A stretch of 64,000 nt of DNA from Epithemia pelagica (lineage: Eukaryota > Bacillariophyta > Bacillariophyceae > Surirellales > Surirellaceae): positions 3,185,268 through 3,249,267 of the forward strand of contig OX337239.1 of assembly GCA_946965045.2 (NCBI GenBank). Reading direction: 5' to 3'. Under the pieces are notes generated by a model. It saw only the letters and a list, made by a program, of their open reading frames with translations, did no database searches and was not told the DNA's origin. This document shows positions 51,237-60,881 of this stretch, piece by piece. The position numbers and the translations under genes were made by a program. Numbering within the stretch: position 1 is the stretch's first letter; each line of letters opens with the position of its first letter.

Positions 51237-51490
51237 ACGTTTTGTTCTCAAGTCACTGACTTGTTTTCTATGTTCGATTGTAATCCTAGAACCTAGTAAG
51301 TGGTTTACTCAAAAGTTGAAAGATTATGTTGCAAGATAGAATGTGCTGGTTTGTTGTCAAAGGCGGGAAAGGAAGACCAAATTTTTGTCTCTACGTGTGG
51401 AAGAGCTACTGCCGTGGTCGTGCGGTCGTGAGACAAGAATCTGGGACTTTGTGGTGGCATCATGGCACTTTGCAGCACACAGAGTCATCA
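51237..51490 (+). repeat. Kelch 3' flank, class A, copy after K8
   Basis: GACTTGTTTTCTATGTTCGA, then ATGTTGCAAGATAG, resembles the flanks after K1, K9 and K11. It is cut short and joined to a Kelch fragment. Confidence 0.7.
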
Positions 51491-51739
51491 TCCATGGATC
51501 ACTTATTCTGATTTGGTTCTTTCCTATCCACGATGTTCTTGTGCAGTGATTGCTGTGGGATCCGGGCTGGTCGTGGCGGGACGACGACGCAATTCAACTG
51601 TGGAAACCTTTGGATACGCACCGGACCCGCGTGTGGAATCTCCCACCCTTTGGAAATCGCCTTGACCGCTCCGCGTCAAAATCAAAATCTAAATGAAGCA
51701 CGACCAATACGCACTGTATTGAAAAAGGGAAGGATAATC
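51491..51739 (+). pseudogene. Kelch fragment (blade 4/5 and tail)
   Basis: Reads WITYSDLVLSYPRCSCAVIA then VGSGLVVAGRRRNSTVETF, matching the end of blade 4 and blade 5. After a frameshift it matches RNRVWNL-type DNA and then tail DNA (CACGACCAATACGCACTG, AAGGGAAGGAT). Blade 6 is deleted. It marks a twelfth ancestral Kelch copy. Confidence 0.7.
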
Positions 51740-51955
51740 CTGAATTGTACTAAAGAATAAAATCACTCATGGAAATGCAGCGTCCGGCAGAACGTGACTT
51801 TTACGAAAAGACAAAGACTATTAAGAGGTGTGCTTTGTGTTGAGTGTTTTTGTCGCTGTGTGAATTGCTTTGCTAGCCTTTACCAATGAGATTCAAGAGA
51901 TGGTTTGGCAGAATTCGCTTTTTTTGGCTGGACTCCAAGAGTCACAAACTAATCA
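51740..51955 (+). other. Intergenic region after Kelch fragment
   Basis: Weakly similar to 36770-36900 (AGAACG-GACT, GTGTTGAGTG, TTTTGTCG), consistent with another trace of the K5-side reverse-strand gene. No open gene. Confidence 0.35.
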
Positions 51956-52742
51956 CTATGAATGTAGAGGACGTGCCTCATTCTTTTTTCTGATAGTTTG
52001 CTGAATATCACCAAGTTCAATCTTGTACCAAATCTCACCGTCTTCAAACTCACGGTACACAATCATGTACCAGGACTGTAGAAGGGGCGTCGCGATTTGC
52101 TGTGTCCGACTACACTCGACCGCAATCACACGACAATCTTCATACAGCCACGTGTGTGTTTGCGTACTCTTGCTGTCGTCGGTATTATTGTCATCGATGA
52201 CTCGTACTTGATTCGTTTCTCCAATCACGGTAAGAAGATTAAAGCAATATGCCCTCTCCACAAATCGAGACTAAACCTTCCATCGGCATGGGCATCGGTA
52301 ATGAAACCCTTGTACCAATCGGGACCTATGCAAGCTTGAGCAATCAAGCCGGATACCAACCGGGCGTCTCCCACGGATTGCATACCCATGCCATCAGTAA
52401 TGAATATCGGAGATGGTGCCACAATCCCTGGTATAGGTATGAACGGCAAAACCTTTGTTGTTCAACCATTCAAGAGAAATTGCGAGCAGTCGATGATGAT
52501 ACCTTGTCAATCGTCTCCAAAGCCGAACTCCCATCCAGAGTGGATTGAAGACGATTTGACTGGAGACGAGCCATGGAACAAGATGCGGACGACATTGAGA
52601 AAAGTGAGATTTGTGCTTTCGCAATGAGAGATTGAATCGAGACTTGGTCCATGCCTTTATTGGCCGTCGTCAACATCCGTTCTTGCAGTTGAAGCAAGGT
52701 TGGTACGGCATGTCGATAGGCCGATGCACACCAACCCGCCAT
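51956..52742 (-). pseudogene. Decayed unidentified gene, reverse strand
   Basis: Three protein-like segments in order but different frames: about 52742-52473 (MAGWCASAYRHAVPTLLQLQ to NRLQSTLDGSSALETIDKVS), about 52449-52260 (GIVAPSPIFITDGMGMQSVG and DWYKGFITDAHADGRFSLDL) and 52261-51956 (QVRVIDDNNTDDSKS, WLYEDCRVIAVECSRTQQIA, YREFEDGEIWYKIELGDIQQ). Two frameshifts separate them; splice sites that would repair both were not found. Composition strongly suggests former coding. Family not recognised. Confidence 0.5.
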
Positions 52743-52871
52743 TCCGACAACAACGGTCCCATGGTTGCGCGAAGCAACCGATCCAGCACGGAGTATATGG
52801 CTTTACTTTGCCTATTTGAAAATTGCGAGAAGGAGGACAAAACGGGATGCCTGCTGTGCATGCGACGACTG

Positions 52872-53513
52872 TTATTGTTGTTTGGGTCTTGCTGGTAGAT
52901 CGTCAAACCTGATTTTTCTCGTCTTGCCGTGCTCCTTGATGAATGAGCAGAACGGCTCTTCTTGTTGTTGATGATTGGGTGTAACTCGTTGTTGTTGTTG
53001 GGTGCAGTCATCATCACTGTAGTGCAATCGAATAACTGTGTGGTCTTTGGTCCTTTCCACCACGAATCGCGAGTTTAGGCATCTCTTGATCCTGATCCTT
53101 GTGTGGCTTGGTTCATGGTCTCTTGTGGTCAATGAATCTGACAAAAGGACGAAACGGGTGGATTCCAATGTCCGATGATGAGAGGAGCAGTAATAGGACG
53201 AAAAGCACGACAAGCGAAAACCTTGTGGACCTGATGTTGTCCGCTTCGCTGATGGTTCTTTTTGGAAATCGAGCATGGTTGGTTGCTGCATCTCTACGTT
53301 CCTCGTCCGTCGTCTTGTGAAGAACGAATCAGTGTTGATCGAGCAAAGATGGAATGGAACCATCAAGGGGAAGGAAGAAGTCTCAGGGACTGACGCAACT
53401 GAGTCGACAGCGGTTCCATTAAACTTGCTGTTGGTGCGATCTGCCGCATGTCGAAGCTGAAACCAGTCCATCAGCATTCTCTGATGTGAATTGAGACGCC
53501 AGGCACGAGACAA
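52872..53513 (-). CDS. Unidentified reverse-strand protein (213 residues)
   Basis: A continuous frame: MSRAWRLNSHQRMLMDWFQL, later VPETSSFPLMVPFHLCSINT, and near the end RFVVERTKDHTVIRLHYSDD and EEPFCSFIKEHGKTRKIRFD. It lies just upstream of, and on the same strand as, the 51956-52742 remnant and may belong to the same locus. The opposite strand carries a partial MRGAGT-family copy near 53170-53260, so part of this frame could be a shadow. No domain recognised. Confidence 0.4.
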   Translation of the reverse strand: MSRAWRLNSHQRMLMDWFQLRHAADRTNSKFNGTAVDSVASVPETSSFPLMVPFHLCSINTDSFFTRRRTRNVEMQQPTMLDFQKEPSAKRTTSGPQGFRLSCFSSYYCSSHHRTLESTRFVLLSDSLTTRDHEPSHTRIRIKRCLNSRFVVERTKDHTVIRLHYSDDDCTQQQQRVTPNHQQQEEPFCSFIKEHGKTRKIRFDDLPARPKQQ

Positions 53514-53861
53514 TGCAATTCACATTCGTCAACAGTCCGGATGTACCCATAGTTGGAATCCAATCCATGATGTTTTGTTTGTATTTGGGCAAAAGATGTG
53601 TGTGTGGTGTTATGTACGTACCCGACAAAAGCACTGGCTCGAAGGCTTCCACGTGTAGTACTCATAAGCCTATGTCCGATCGCACAAGAATGTAAGAAAG
53701 GGTCGCGTCGTTTGTGTCGTCCTTTCTGTTTTTTAACCACTGTGTCACTAATCCTCATGATTCCCCCGCTGGGGATTACAGTATATACTCTTCTTTTTCC
53801 AGTCCACACCCATCCGAGCAGCCCACTGCAATCTATTACACAGTCATCAGTGTGCTCCTTT
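53514..53861 (+). other. Intergenic and upstream region of K9
   Basis: Contains AAGGCTTCCACGTGTAGTAC (53651 on), echoing the AAAGCTTCCACG element before K4, K6 and K10. No gene seen. Confidence 0.4.
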
Positions 53862-53885
53862 GATCCTTATAAATGCGCTGCGGTC
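53862..53885 (+). promoter_or_regulatory. Class I Kelch promoter motif, K9
   Basis: GATCCTTATAAATGCGCTGC then GGTC: the TATAAAT box is stronger here than in the sisters, while the CTGCAG palindrome is changed to CTGCGG. It ends 19 bp before the K9 ATG. Confidence 0.5.
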
Positions 53886-53904
53886 AACAAAAGGAAGACT
53901 GAGC

Positions 53905-55122
53905 ATGACTCTGAAAGAACAAGCATGGCAGTCGGACCTTTTCCTTTCAGACGAGACACATGAATGGAATGAAAACGACTGGCCTCCTCTTCAGGGTGGA
54001 TGGCGTTATCTTCATGCTACGGTCGTACTCGATCATCTCGACAAGGAACTCCACAACGACAACAACAGAGGACAAACTGTTGTCGTGTTGGGAGGAATTC
54101 AACAACGCCGAGGCAATGTGAATTCTATTCTTTTATTGAATCTGGCAGAATCGAACAAGCAATGGCGAGAAGGGCCACCCATGAACCAGAAACGTGCTGG
54201 ACATGGCGCTGTTGTGTGCAACGGTGGCGTCTACGTCATGGGAGGCTACAATGGAAGCTCAGTATTTGATTGTATCGAACGAATTGACGAAAATGATTTG
54301 CTGCTATCACCTTTAACAACAAACATCATCACACATGCGAGTAATTGGACGACATTGACATGTCGGTTATCATCTGGACGACATGGGTGTTGTGCTGTCG
54401 CGGTTCACAACCGATACATCGTTGTAATGGGTGGATACAGCGATCGTTATTTGTCGTCGGTGGATATTATAGATACAAACAGCCACACTGTCATTGCCGG
54501 ACCAAGCATGATTGTTCCACGACAATGGTTTGCCAGTGCGGTCATTGGTCACCGCATCTTTGTCGTTGGAGGTCATAACGATAATGGCCATCTTGACTCG
54601 GTGGAGTATTTGGACAATGCAACACCCTGTGACAATGATGCGACAAAAAAGGAGATAGGCTCGACGTTCATATCTTTCTCGTCCGCTTGGATCACTCAGT
54701 CGGAGTTGAGGCTTTCCAATGCACGAAGGTCTCGTGCGATGGTTGCCGTGGGATCTTGTCTGGTTGTGGCGGGAGGATGGCACAATTCAACCGTGGAAGT
54801 CTTGGATACGCACCGCAACCGCGTGTGGAATCTTCCACCATTAGATAATCACCGCGAAGGCTGCAGTCTAGTGACTGTTGCCAATCAAGTTGCCGTGATT
54901 GGTGGACTCCGCAATCCTTCCTGTGCAACATTACCTCTACTGGATAGGAATACGTGGTGTTTTCGTCGTCTCTGTGAGCAGCAATCGAACGGATGGTATC
55001 ATTCTCTTGAAGGTAAGGGTATCCGAGATGCTGATATCTCACCCTTCTCCACATCGACATTAGCTCGCAAACGAGTAAGGACCAATACATGCCAAAATGA
55101 TAGAGGGAATGATGAAACCTAG
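53905..55122 (+). CDS. K9: Kelch-repeat protein
   Basis: 405 residues from ATG 53905 (MTLKEQAWQSDLFLSDETHE), the only ATG that gives the family N-terminus. Six intact blades: VVVLGGIQQRRG, VYVMGGYNGSSVFDCIERID, IVVMGGYSDRYLSSVDIIDT, IFVVGGHNDNGHLDSVEYLD, LVVAGGWHNSTVEVLD and VAVIGGLRNPSC. Blade 4 uses the long PCDNDATKKEIGSTFISF connection, as in K11. The tail RKRVRTNTCQNDRGNDET is basic at first. A class A flank follows. Confidence 0.92.
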   Translation: MTLKEQAWQSDLFLSDETHEWNENDWPPLQGGWRYLHATVVLDHLDKELHNDNNRGQTVVVLGGIQQRRGNVNSILLLNLAESNKQWREGPPMNQKRAGHGAVVCNGGVYVMGGYNGSSVFDCIERIDENDLLLSPLTTNIITHASNWTTLTCRLSSGRHGCCAVAVHNRYIVVMGGYSDRYLSSVDIIDTNSHTVIAGPSMIVPRQWFASAVIGHRIFVVGGHNDNGHLDSVEYLDNATPCDNDATKKEIGSTFISFSSAWITQSELRLSNARRSRAMVAVGSCLVVAGGWHNSTVEVLDTHRNRVWNLPPLDNHREGCSLVTVANQVAVIGGLRNPSCATLPLLDRNTWCFRRLCEQQSNGWYHSLEGKGIRDADISPFSTSTLARKRVRTNTCQNDRGNDET

Positions 55123-55680
55123 CCGTTTGTTTTCGAGTGGTTGACTTGTTTTCTACATTCGATTGCAATCGTAGAACCTTGTAAGTAGTAATTCAAAGGT
55201 AGAAAGAACATGTTGCAAGAAAGAAGGTGCTTATTTGTTGTCAACGACCCGATTTGTCTACCTCTAAAAGTGGTACGACGCTTCGGCCATGACCTGACAC
55301 AGTTGTGGGACAGTGCCACCACCGGGGTTGTACGATCATGAGAAAAGATTCTGGTGCTTTGGGGCGGTGTCATGGAACCTTACGCGACACAAAGTCTGAA
55401 TGTTGCTTTATTCTTCGTACATCCGGTTTTGTTCATACTTAAGTTCGATCTATACAGCGATGACACAGAGCACGATGAGTAGGAGAGGAGCACCAAGATG
55501 AGGACGAATCCGACATGGACAAAACGGGTGGATCGGCATGTCCTTTCGAACAATAGGAGAAAGACGAGAGGGTGAAGCCATGCTGATCCTGTCATGATTG
55601 AGAGCGATTCGAGACAAGACTCTGGATTCTGAAGGGTGTCGGGGTCGACGAGGTTCCATTGACGGAGGCTGGCTATAATG
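55123..55680 (+). repeat. Kelch 3' flank, class A, copy after K9
   Basis: CGAGTGGTTGACTTGTTTTC at 55134 is the uninterrupted counterpart of the element 1 target. The shared part runs to about 55385; the rest to 55680 has no recognised gene. Confidence 0.7.
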
Positions 55681-55690
55681 GAACTATCTT

Positions 55691-55988
55691 GTGTTAATTG
55701 GTGGAAAGGAACGTGTCATGTTCTCCCTCGTTATTGTCATTGGCCAAGCCGCTCCCCATCGCGATGTCTTGCCCCCTCAATGCCAGTTCCACCGAAACCT
55801 TGTTGCACGACAACAACACTGTCGAACAGCACTGTTCGACCTCGATCACGGCATCCTTTGTGCCTCGTACGGAACTCAGAAGCACCAACAACACAACCGC
55901 GACAACGAATGCCGGCGGTCATGTCTTGGCTGTCTTGGAAGCCTTGCCACCCACACCGTATGAAGGGTTGGTCGTGTTGGAACGCTAG
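55691..55988 (+). pseudogene. ETLLHD family remnant, copy 3
   Basis: Reads LNASSTETLLHDNNTVEQHC, SFVPRTELRSTNNTTATTNA, then HVLAVLEALPPTPYEGLVVL and ER before two stops (about 55986-55991). Relative to copy 5 it has about 14 bp missing after EAV-coding sequence. Confidence 0.45.
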
Positions 55989-56006
55989 TAGTCGCCCGAG
56001 GCGGTT

Positions 56007-56450
56007 TTGCTCGTCGCAATCCGAATGGCCCAATTCATCTATCTGTTTTTGCCAATTGTCGCAATGGACCAGAACGACAACAAGGAATCGAGTCTTGTCG
56101 TTGCCACACCACAACCTCCCGAACTACCAACGCAGCCACAAAACAAGAAGGCGGTCATCTTTCCTCTTCCTAGCATACCTCAATTGGACGAAACTGACGG
56201 TGCCATTGCCGTGTAACCAACTGTGTTCAATTCCATCTTGGAAGTCGGAGCATTGACGACGACGACAACGAGTCAGGCAACGTCCACCACCACTACTTCC
56301 TGTCGCAGCATTGCTCGTCCGGTTGCTCATGCCTGGAAACAAGCTCCTCCTCATCGCGATGTCGTGCCCCTCGATGACAGTTCCGCCGAAACCTTGTTGC
56401 ACGATTACAACACTGTCGCACAAGAGTACTCTACCTCCACTTTGTGCCTC
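56007..56450 (+). pseudogene. ETLLHD family remnant, copy 4, with upstream domain
   Basis: 56007-56216 reads MAQFIYLFLPIVAMDQNDNK and QNKKAVIFPLPSIPQLDETD, ending at TAA. Directly after it, in another frame, come VFNSILEVGALTTTTT, SCRSIARPVAHAWKQAPPHR and LDDSSAETLLHDYNTV (to about 56420). It suggests that the full ancestral protein had a hydrophobic helix, a polar linker and the ETLLHD segment. Confidence 0.45.
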
Positions 56451-56457
56451 GCACTGA

Positions 56458-56725
56458 CCTATTCATCATACAAAAGGACCTCTTCATCATCACAAATAAT
56501 GTTGTCGCTCTCTCTCTCGTCGTCGACCAAAAGATACTTTTCTTGGGGCTTGTCATGAAATCTATGTGCGATTGATTACCCTTCACCATCGTACGCAGGA
56601 CTGGCACACCTTTCTGTCGCCGCGGTCTCCACGCAAAAAAGCAAAGCTTCCACGCGTTGCTGTATTATTATTACAAAAATACCCTCTGCCATTTTTCTTG
56701 TCAACGTATTAGTAAAGCCGTGACC
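56458..56725 (+). promoter_or_regulatory. Class II Kelch promoter region, K10
   Basis: Colinear with the K4 upstream region but with the left arm of its inverted repeat deleted (GTCGTCGACCAAAAGATAC). It ends in an AT-rich TATTATTATTACAAAAATAC about 50 bp before the ATG. Confidence 0.55.
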
Positions 56726-57910
56726 ATGACAACGACACTGAAAGAACAAGCATGGCAGTCGGGCCTTGTCCTGTTAGACGAGACACATGAATGGAATTTC
56801 GAGGACTGGCCTCCTCTTGAGGGTGAATGGCGTTCTCGTCATGCTTCGGTCGTACTGAATCATCCCGATAACAACCAAGAACAAACCGTCGTCGTGTTGG
56901 GTGGATATCGAACAGGTCAATGCGAGCTCGATTCGGTTCTTACATTGAATCTATCACACCCCAGCAAGCAGTGGCGAGAAGGACCATCCATGGACAAGAC
57001 ACGTGCTGGACATGCCGCTGTTGTTTGCAATGGCGGCGTGTACGTGATGGGAGGATACAGTCGAGGACTTTTGGATTGTATTGAACGAATCGATGCCAAT
57101 GATTTGCTTCGATCATCCTTTACAACCACCACCACACAGGATAGTTATTGGACAACATTGACATGTCGATTATCAACGGGACGAGTGGGATGTTGTGCTG
57201 TTGCCGTGCACAACCGATACATCGTTGTAATGGGTGGACGCAGCAATCGTTATTGGTCGTCGGTGGATATTGTTGATACCAGCAATCACACTCTCATTGA
57301 GGGACCATCTATGACTGTTCCTCGATCATACTTTGACAGCGCAGTCGTTGGACACCGCATCTTTGTCGTTGGAGGCCGAAACGATGACAATGTACTTGAT
57401 TCGGTGGAGTATTTGGACTTTGCAGAGGAGAGAAAAGACGACTCTTTGACGACAGTCATTTCCTTCTCGTCCGCTTGGACCACTCACTCTGAATTGGTGC
57501 TTTCCAACCCTCGAGCTTTTTGTGCAATGGTAGCCGTGGGATCTTGTCTGGTGGTGGCGGGAGGACGAGGCAATTTAAGTGTGGAAGTCTTGGATACGCA
57601 CCGCAACCGTGTGTGGAATCTCCCTGGACTGCAAGAAGATCGTTGGGGCTGCAGTATGGTGTCTGTTCCCAATCAAGTTGCCGTGATTGGTGGATGGCGC
57701 ACTACTTCCTGTGCGACATTGCCACTAATGGATAGGAATTCGTGGTGCTTTCGTCGACTCTGTGAGCAGCAATCGAACGGATGGTATGATTCTCTTGAAG
57801 GTATGGGTATCCGAGATGATGATATTTCTCCCTTCTCCACCTCGACATCAGCTCATAAACGAACAAAGCCCGATACACGCCGTGGTGATGAAGGCAAGGA
57901 TGGAACTTGA
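56726..57910 (+). CDS. K10: Kelch-repeat protein, mosaic
   Basis: 394 residues from ATG 56726 (MTTTLKEQAWQSGLVLLDET). Six intact blades assembled from pieces shared with different sisters: N-terminus as K6, YRTGQCELDSV in blade 1 as K1 and K11, YSRGLLDCIERID in blade 2 as K4, blades 2-5 as K7 (RSNRYWSSVDIVDTSNHTLI), and LPGLQEDRWGCSMV as K8. The tail HKRTKPDTRRGDEGKDGT is of class B type, matching its class B flank. Confidence 0.92.
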   Translation: MTTTLKEQAWQSGLVLLDETHEWNFEDWPPLEGEWRSRHASVVLNHPDNNQEQTVVVLGGYRTGQCELDSVLTLNLSHPSKQWREGPSMDKTRAGHAAVVCNGGVYVMGGYSRGLLDCIERIDANDLLRSSFTTTTTQDSYWTTLTCRLSTGRVGCCAVAVHNRYIVVMGGRSNRYWSSVDIVDTSNHTLIEGPSMTVPRSYFDSAVVGHRIFVVGGRNDDNVLDSVEYLDFAEERKDDSLTTVISFSSAWTTHSELVLSNPRAFCAMVAVGSCLVVAGGRGNLSVEVLDTHRNRVWNLPGLQEDRWGCSMVSVPNQVAVIGGWRTTSCATLPLMDRNSWCFRRLCEQQSNGWYDSLEGMGIRDDDISPFSTSTSAHKRTKPDTRRGDEGKDGT

Positions 57911-58500
57911 AATTTGCAACGTATTGCATGTATGTCCCAACAATAGCGGAACTATAGCATTATCATTTTTTCTCAAACTGCAGTTTGATTGTTTTCTTCA
58001 TGGCATTGCGACCTAAAGAGATATCACATACACCTTTGTACTAGTAGAAGACGAAAGTTACACCATCCGGCATGACACTGCAAACAGGAGTGGAGCCAGG
58101 CCTTGGGTAGATGGCCATGGTACCATGCCTCTCTGCTGTTGATGGGGTCGAGTAATCATGCTGTGGAAGATTATGGTTACGTGCCTGAAACACTAGGCGT
58201 AGCGACTCGTTTAGACGGTCGTCTTCATTCCGACCATGCGTTCAATTGTGAGGTCCGGTCCTTCTATGGCGAATGCCTGCGTGAGAGGACAGTACCCCGT
58301 CTCTCGACGTTTGTGGTTTCGGGTGACAGGACATTTGTGAATCGTTGGAATTTGTGACACCGACGTGTTCGATATTTTCTCCAATATTGCAACTATACTT
58401 TATCATGAGGTCAGCAATTTGCTTGCGTCGAACCAGCAATCAGTCTCTCCGAAGTGGCTCGTTGACAGTCCATGGGTATCGGTCCTCGTAGGAAGACTTG
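57911..58500 (+). repeat. Kelch 3' flank, class B, copy after K10
   Basis: TTTGCAACGTATTGCATGTA onward, as after K4, K6 and K7. It ends where AGTCCATGGGTATCGGTCC is joined directly to CGTAGGAAGACTTGAAAGGG, so the ETLLHD remnant found here after K4 and K6 has been deleted. Confidence 0.75.
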
Positions 58501-59334
58501 AAAGGGCGATGCGACCCTTTCAAATAATCAATTCTTCACTACTCCAATCGGACGCGTCGGGAGGGAGTTAAATCGCGTTCCATACTTAAATCCGTAGTAC
58601 TGCACTCCTCGTCACCGGCGCAACTACTCTCTTGGTCCGACTTTGAGCATTTGTTGCAAACATGACGCTGCCATTCATAGCTGTCCTCATATCCACCAGC
58701 CAAGGTTGGGCAGTGGAATGCTCCTCCACTCTTTTGTCTTGGTTGTAGATCATCCTGGATGCAAGTTGTATGACATTTGCTGTAAAGCTAGATACTTTTT
58801 TCGAGCCTCCACATCTTTATGTACCTCCAATGGGGCGACTTTGTGATCGATTCAGCAGGTCCTCATGGTGTCATGTTGAGAAAGGGTCCAAAATAATTGG
58901 CGTCTAGACTGCCATGCAGTGCCACAACACAAAGAGATTTATCTGGTCTTGTTGCTGGCGTCAATCCTGATTTACTAGTTGGTCAGTACTGGAGGAGGAT
59001 TCTCGTTCCAAGAAAGACATGTGGATCAGGAAGCATAACATTGTCCTAGTGCTCTTCTTTTGCTGTTGTTGTTGTTGTTGTTGTTTGTTACACTAGACCT
59101 CCTGTTGCGAATCGAAAGCCAAGGTACGATTTCTAGCTTGTTGCGATGAAAGTTGTCGTTGAGTATTAGAGTCTTCTTTTGAGTCTTCCTCCACGGGAGA
59201 CATGAGAGCGAGTCACAGCAGAAAACGCTGCCAGAAGGCGCGAAAAGGTCAATCTCCGAAACCAAAGACGGCGACGACGGCGACAGACACATTGTGGTGC
59301 TTGCTGATGGTATCTTTTTGTCGTTCGTTTCAAT
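58501..59334 (+). repeat. Duplicated intergenic region before block H copy 5
   Basis: Colinear with 40020-40799. It includes the shorter TTG tract (about 59063-59085) and the AGAAGGCGCGAAAAGGTCAA stretch. No gene supported. Confidence 0.6.
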
Positions 59335-59455
59335 GGATATTCCCCCAAACTGATGTGGAGTCCCCCTCCCCCAAAGTCTGTGAGTCCCTTCCAAATCTTG
59401 GTCGCGGAATGAGGACATGAATGGCTCGCAGGCGCGCCGACCGAGACGAGCAGTG
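59335..59455 (+). repeat. Block H, copy 5
   Basis: Uninterrupted: ATATTCCCCCAAACTGATGT to GCGCGCCGACCGAGACGAGC. It serves as an empty site for the transposase element (CCTTCCAAATCTTGG). Confidence 0.8.
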
Positions 59456-60849
59456 TTACTCTAAAATATCGATTGATGTCGTCGCCAAAAAACGACCACT
59501 CTAATAGAATCTACTGCTACACTCAATGGGAAACAAGGCATCTAGCATCTACGGTATCATCCCAACGGCAACGGCGTTCGATCCACGGCCATGGCGGCCA
59601 AAGAATGATCATCCCAATTGGCAGTCTAAACTCATGGCAGGTATTCCTTGGGAAACATCCAACCACACTCCCACTGGCGCAACAGATGGACCCATGACAT
59701 GCATTGCGCAACCTGCCGGTGCTTTTTGTAAAAGACGCCTAGCCAGGTTGCCAAGGTCAACAGTTTACAAGCACCGTACCATGCCATGTCAGCAGCAAGT
59801 GGCCTTGGCCTTTTGATCCGTTGTATTACTGGGGTTCTTCGCGAGAGACACCACGACCCATGGCAAAAATTGCAGGATGACAAAACTGACCTGAGCCAGT
59901 ACCATGACAGCGACCGGTACCCGTCATGACCATCGACCAGCAGGATGGAACAACAAGAGCAGTACCAACAACAACAGCTCGGTCGACGAAACAACAACAG
60001 CTCGGTCGAACCAAGTTCCTTCCCAGACGAGACTCGCATCACTTCCCAGGTCTCCATCCACGACCAGTACACAGTGCCGTTGCTTTTTCGTCGACTCGGT
60101 ATTTGTTGATGGGAACCAACAACCAGACACACTGTGGAGTATTCATTGCATGGTTGGATATTCCATGGCACTGTGATTTGGGATGATTGAAAAATGCCAA
60201 CCAGATCACGACTATACTCTACTCCACCGCCCATTTCAAGTGACATCAGCAACAACCACAAAAGATCTGAAACGAATCCACACCACATTCATTGCTCTTA
60301 CGTGTATTCCCGGCTGATGCTTCAAGGTCTGCAGCAACTGGATTGTCCTTTTACGTCATCTTTCGTATTGTTCGGTACTAGAAGGACTCTTCTTGTCTTC
60401 ACCAGAAATGATCCACTCGGTTCCCAAAGTCACATGGTGGCCACCTTTTCTTGTTGGCACCCACCAGCACATTGCTGATTTCTGCTCTCTAGGGATTGGA
60501 AACAAGCCTTGGTTGCAGGCAAGGAGCATCCTGCCATTCGCAGAAAAACATGCCCTATCGGTATACTGCTAGTGTTCCCAAGGGCGTTTGGCAGAGCTCG
60601 GACATTGGCGGAAACTAGAGACGACGGAATGACGAACATGTCAGTAAGCAGTGCAACCGCAATTATGGGTATAGCAGCGGCGGCAAGGATGCCGAAACGA
60701 TGACAATCTGGCTACGGTCACGATTTGTCTCGTGCCGAAAGCTCCTGTCCATCCATTTCGTCAAGTCAGTCGTGCTTCCAGTCCGCACCCATCACAATCA
60801 CAACAGCAGAGCAAACCTACCTGCCTCTTACAAGACAGTGTCTCGATCA
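59456..60849 (+). repeat. Block D, copy 3, upstream of K11
   Basis: Matches the K2 upstream block over most of its length, with a 6-bp duplication (CATCTAGCATCT, near 59539) and several deletions. It leads into the class I promoter. Confidence 0.7.
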
Positions 60850-60866
60850 TCATAAATTCTGTAGTC
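60850..60866 (+). promoter_or_regulatory. Class I Kelch promoter motif, K11
   Basis: TCATAAATTCTGTAGTC, with CTGCAG changed to CTGTAG, 15 bp before the K11 ATG. Confidence 0.5.
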
Positions 60867-60881
60867 GAAACGTTTGCAACC

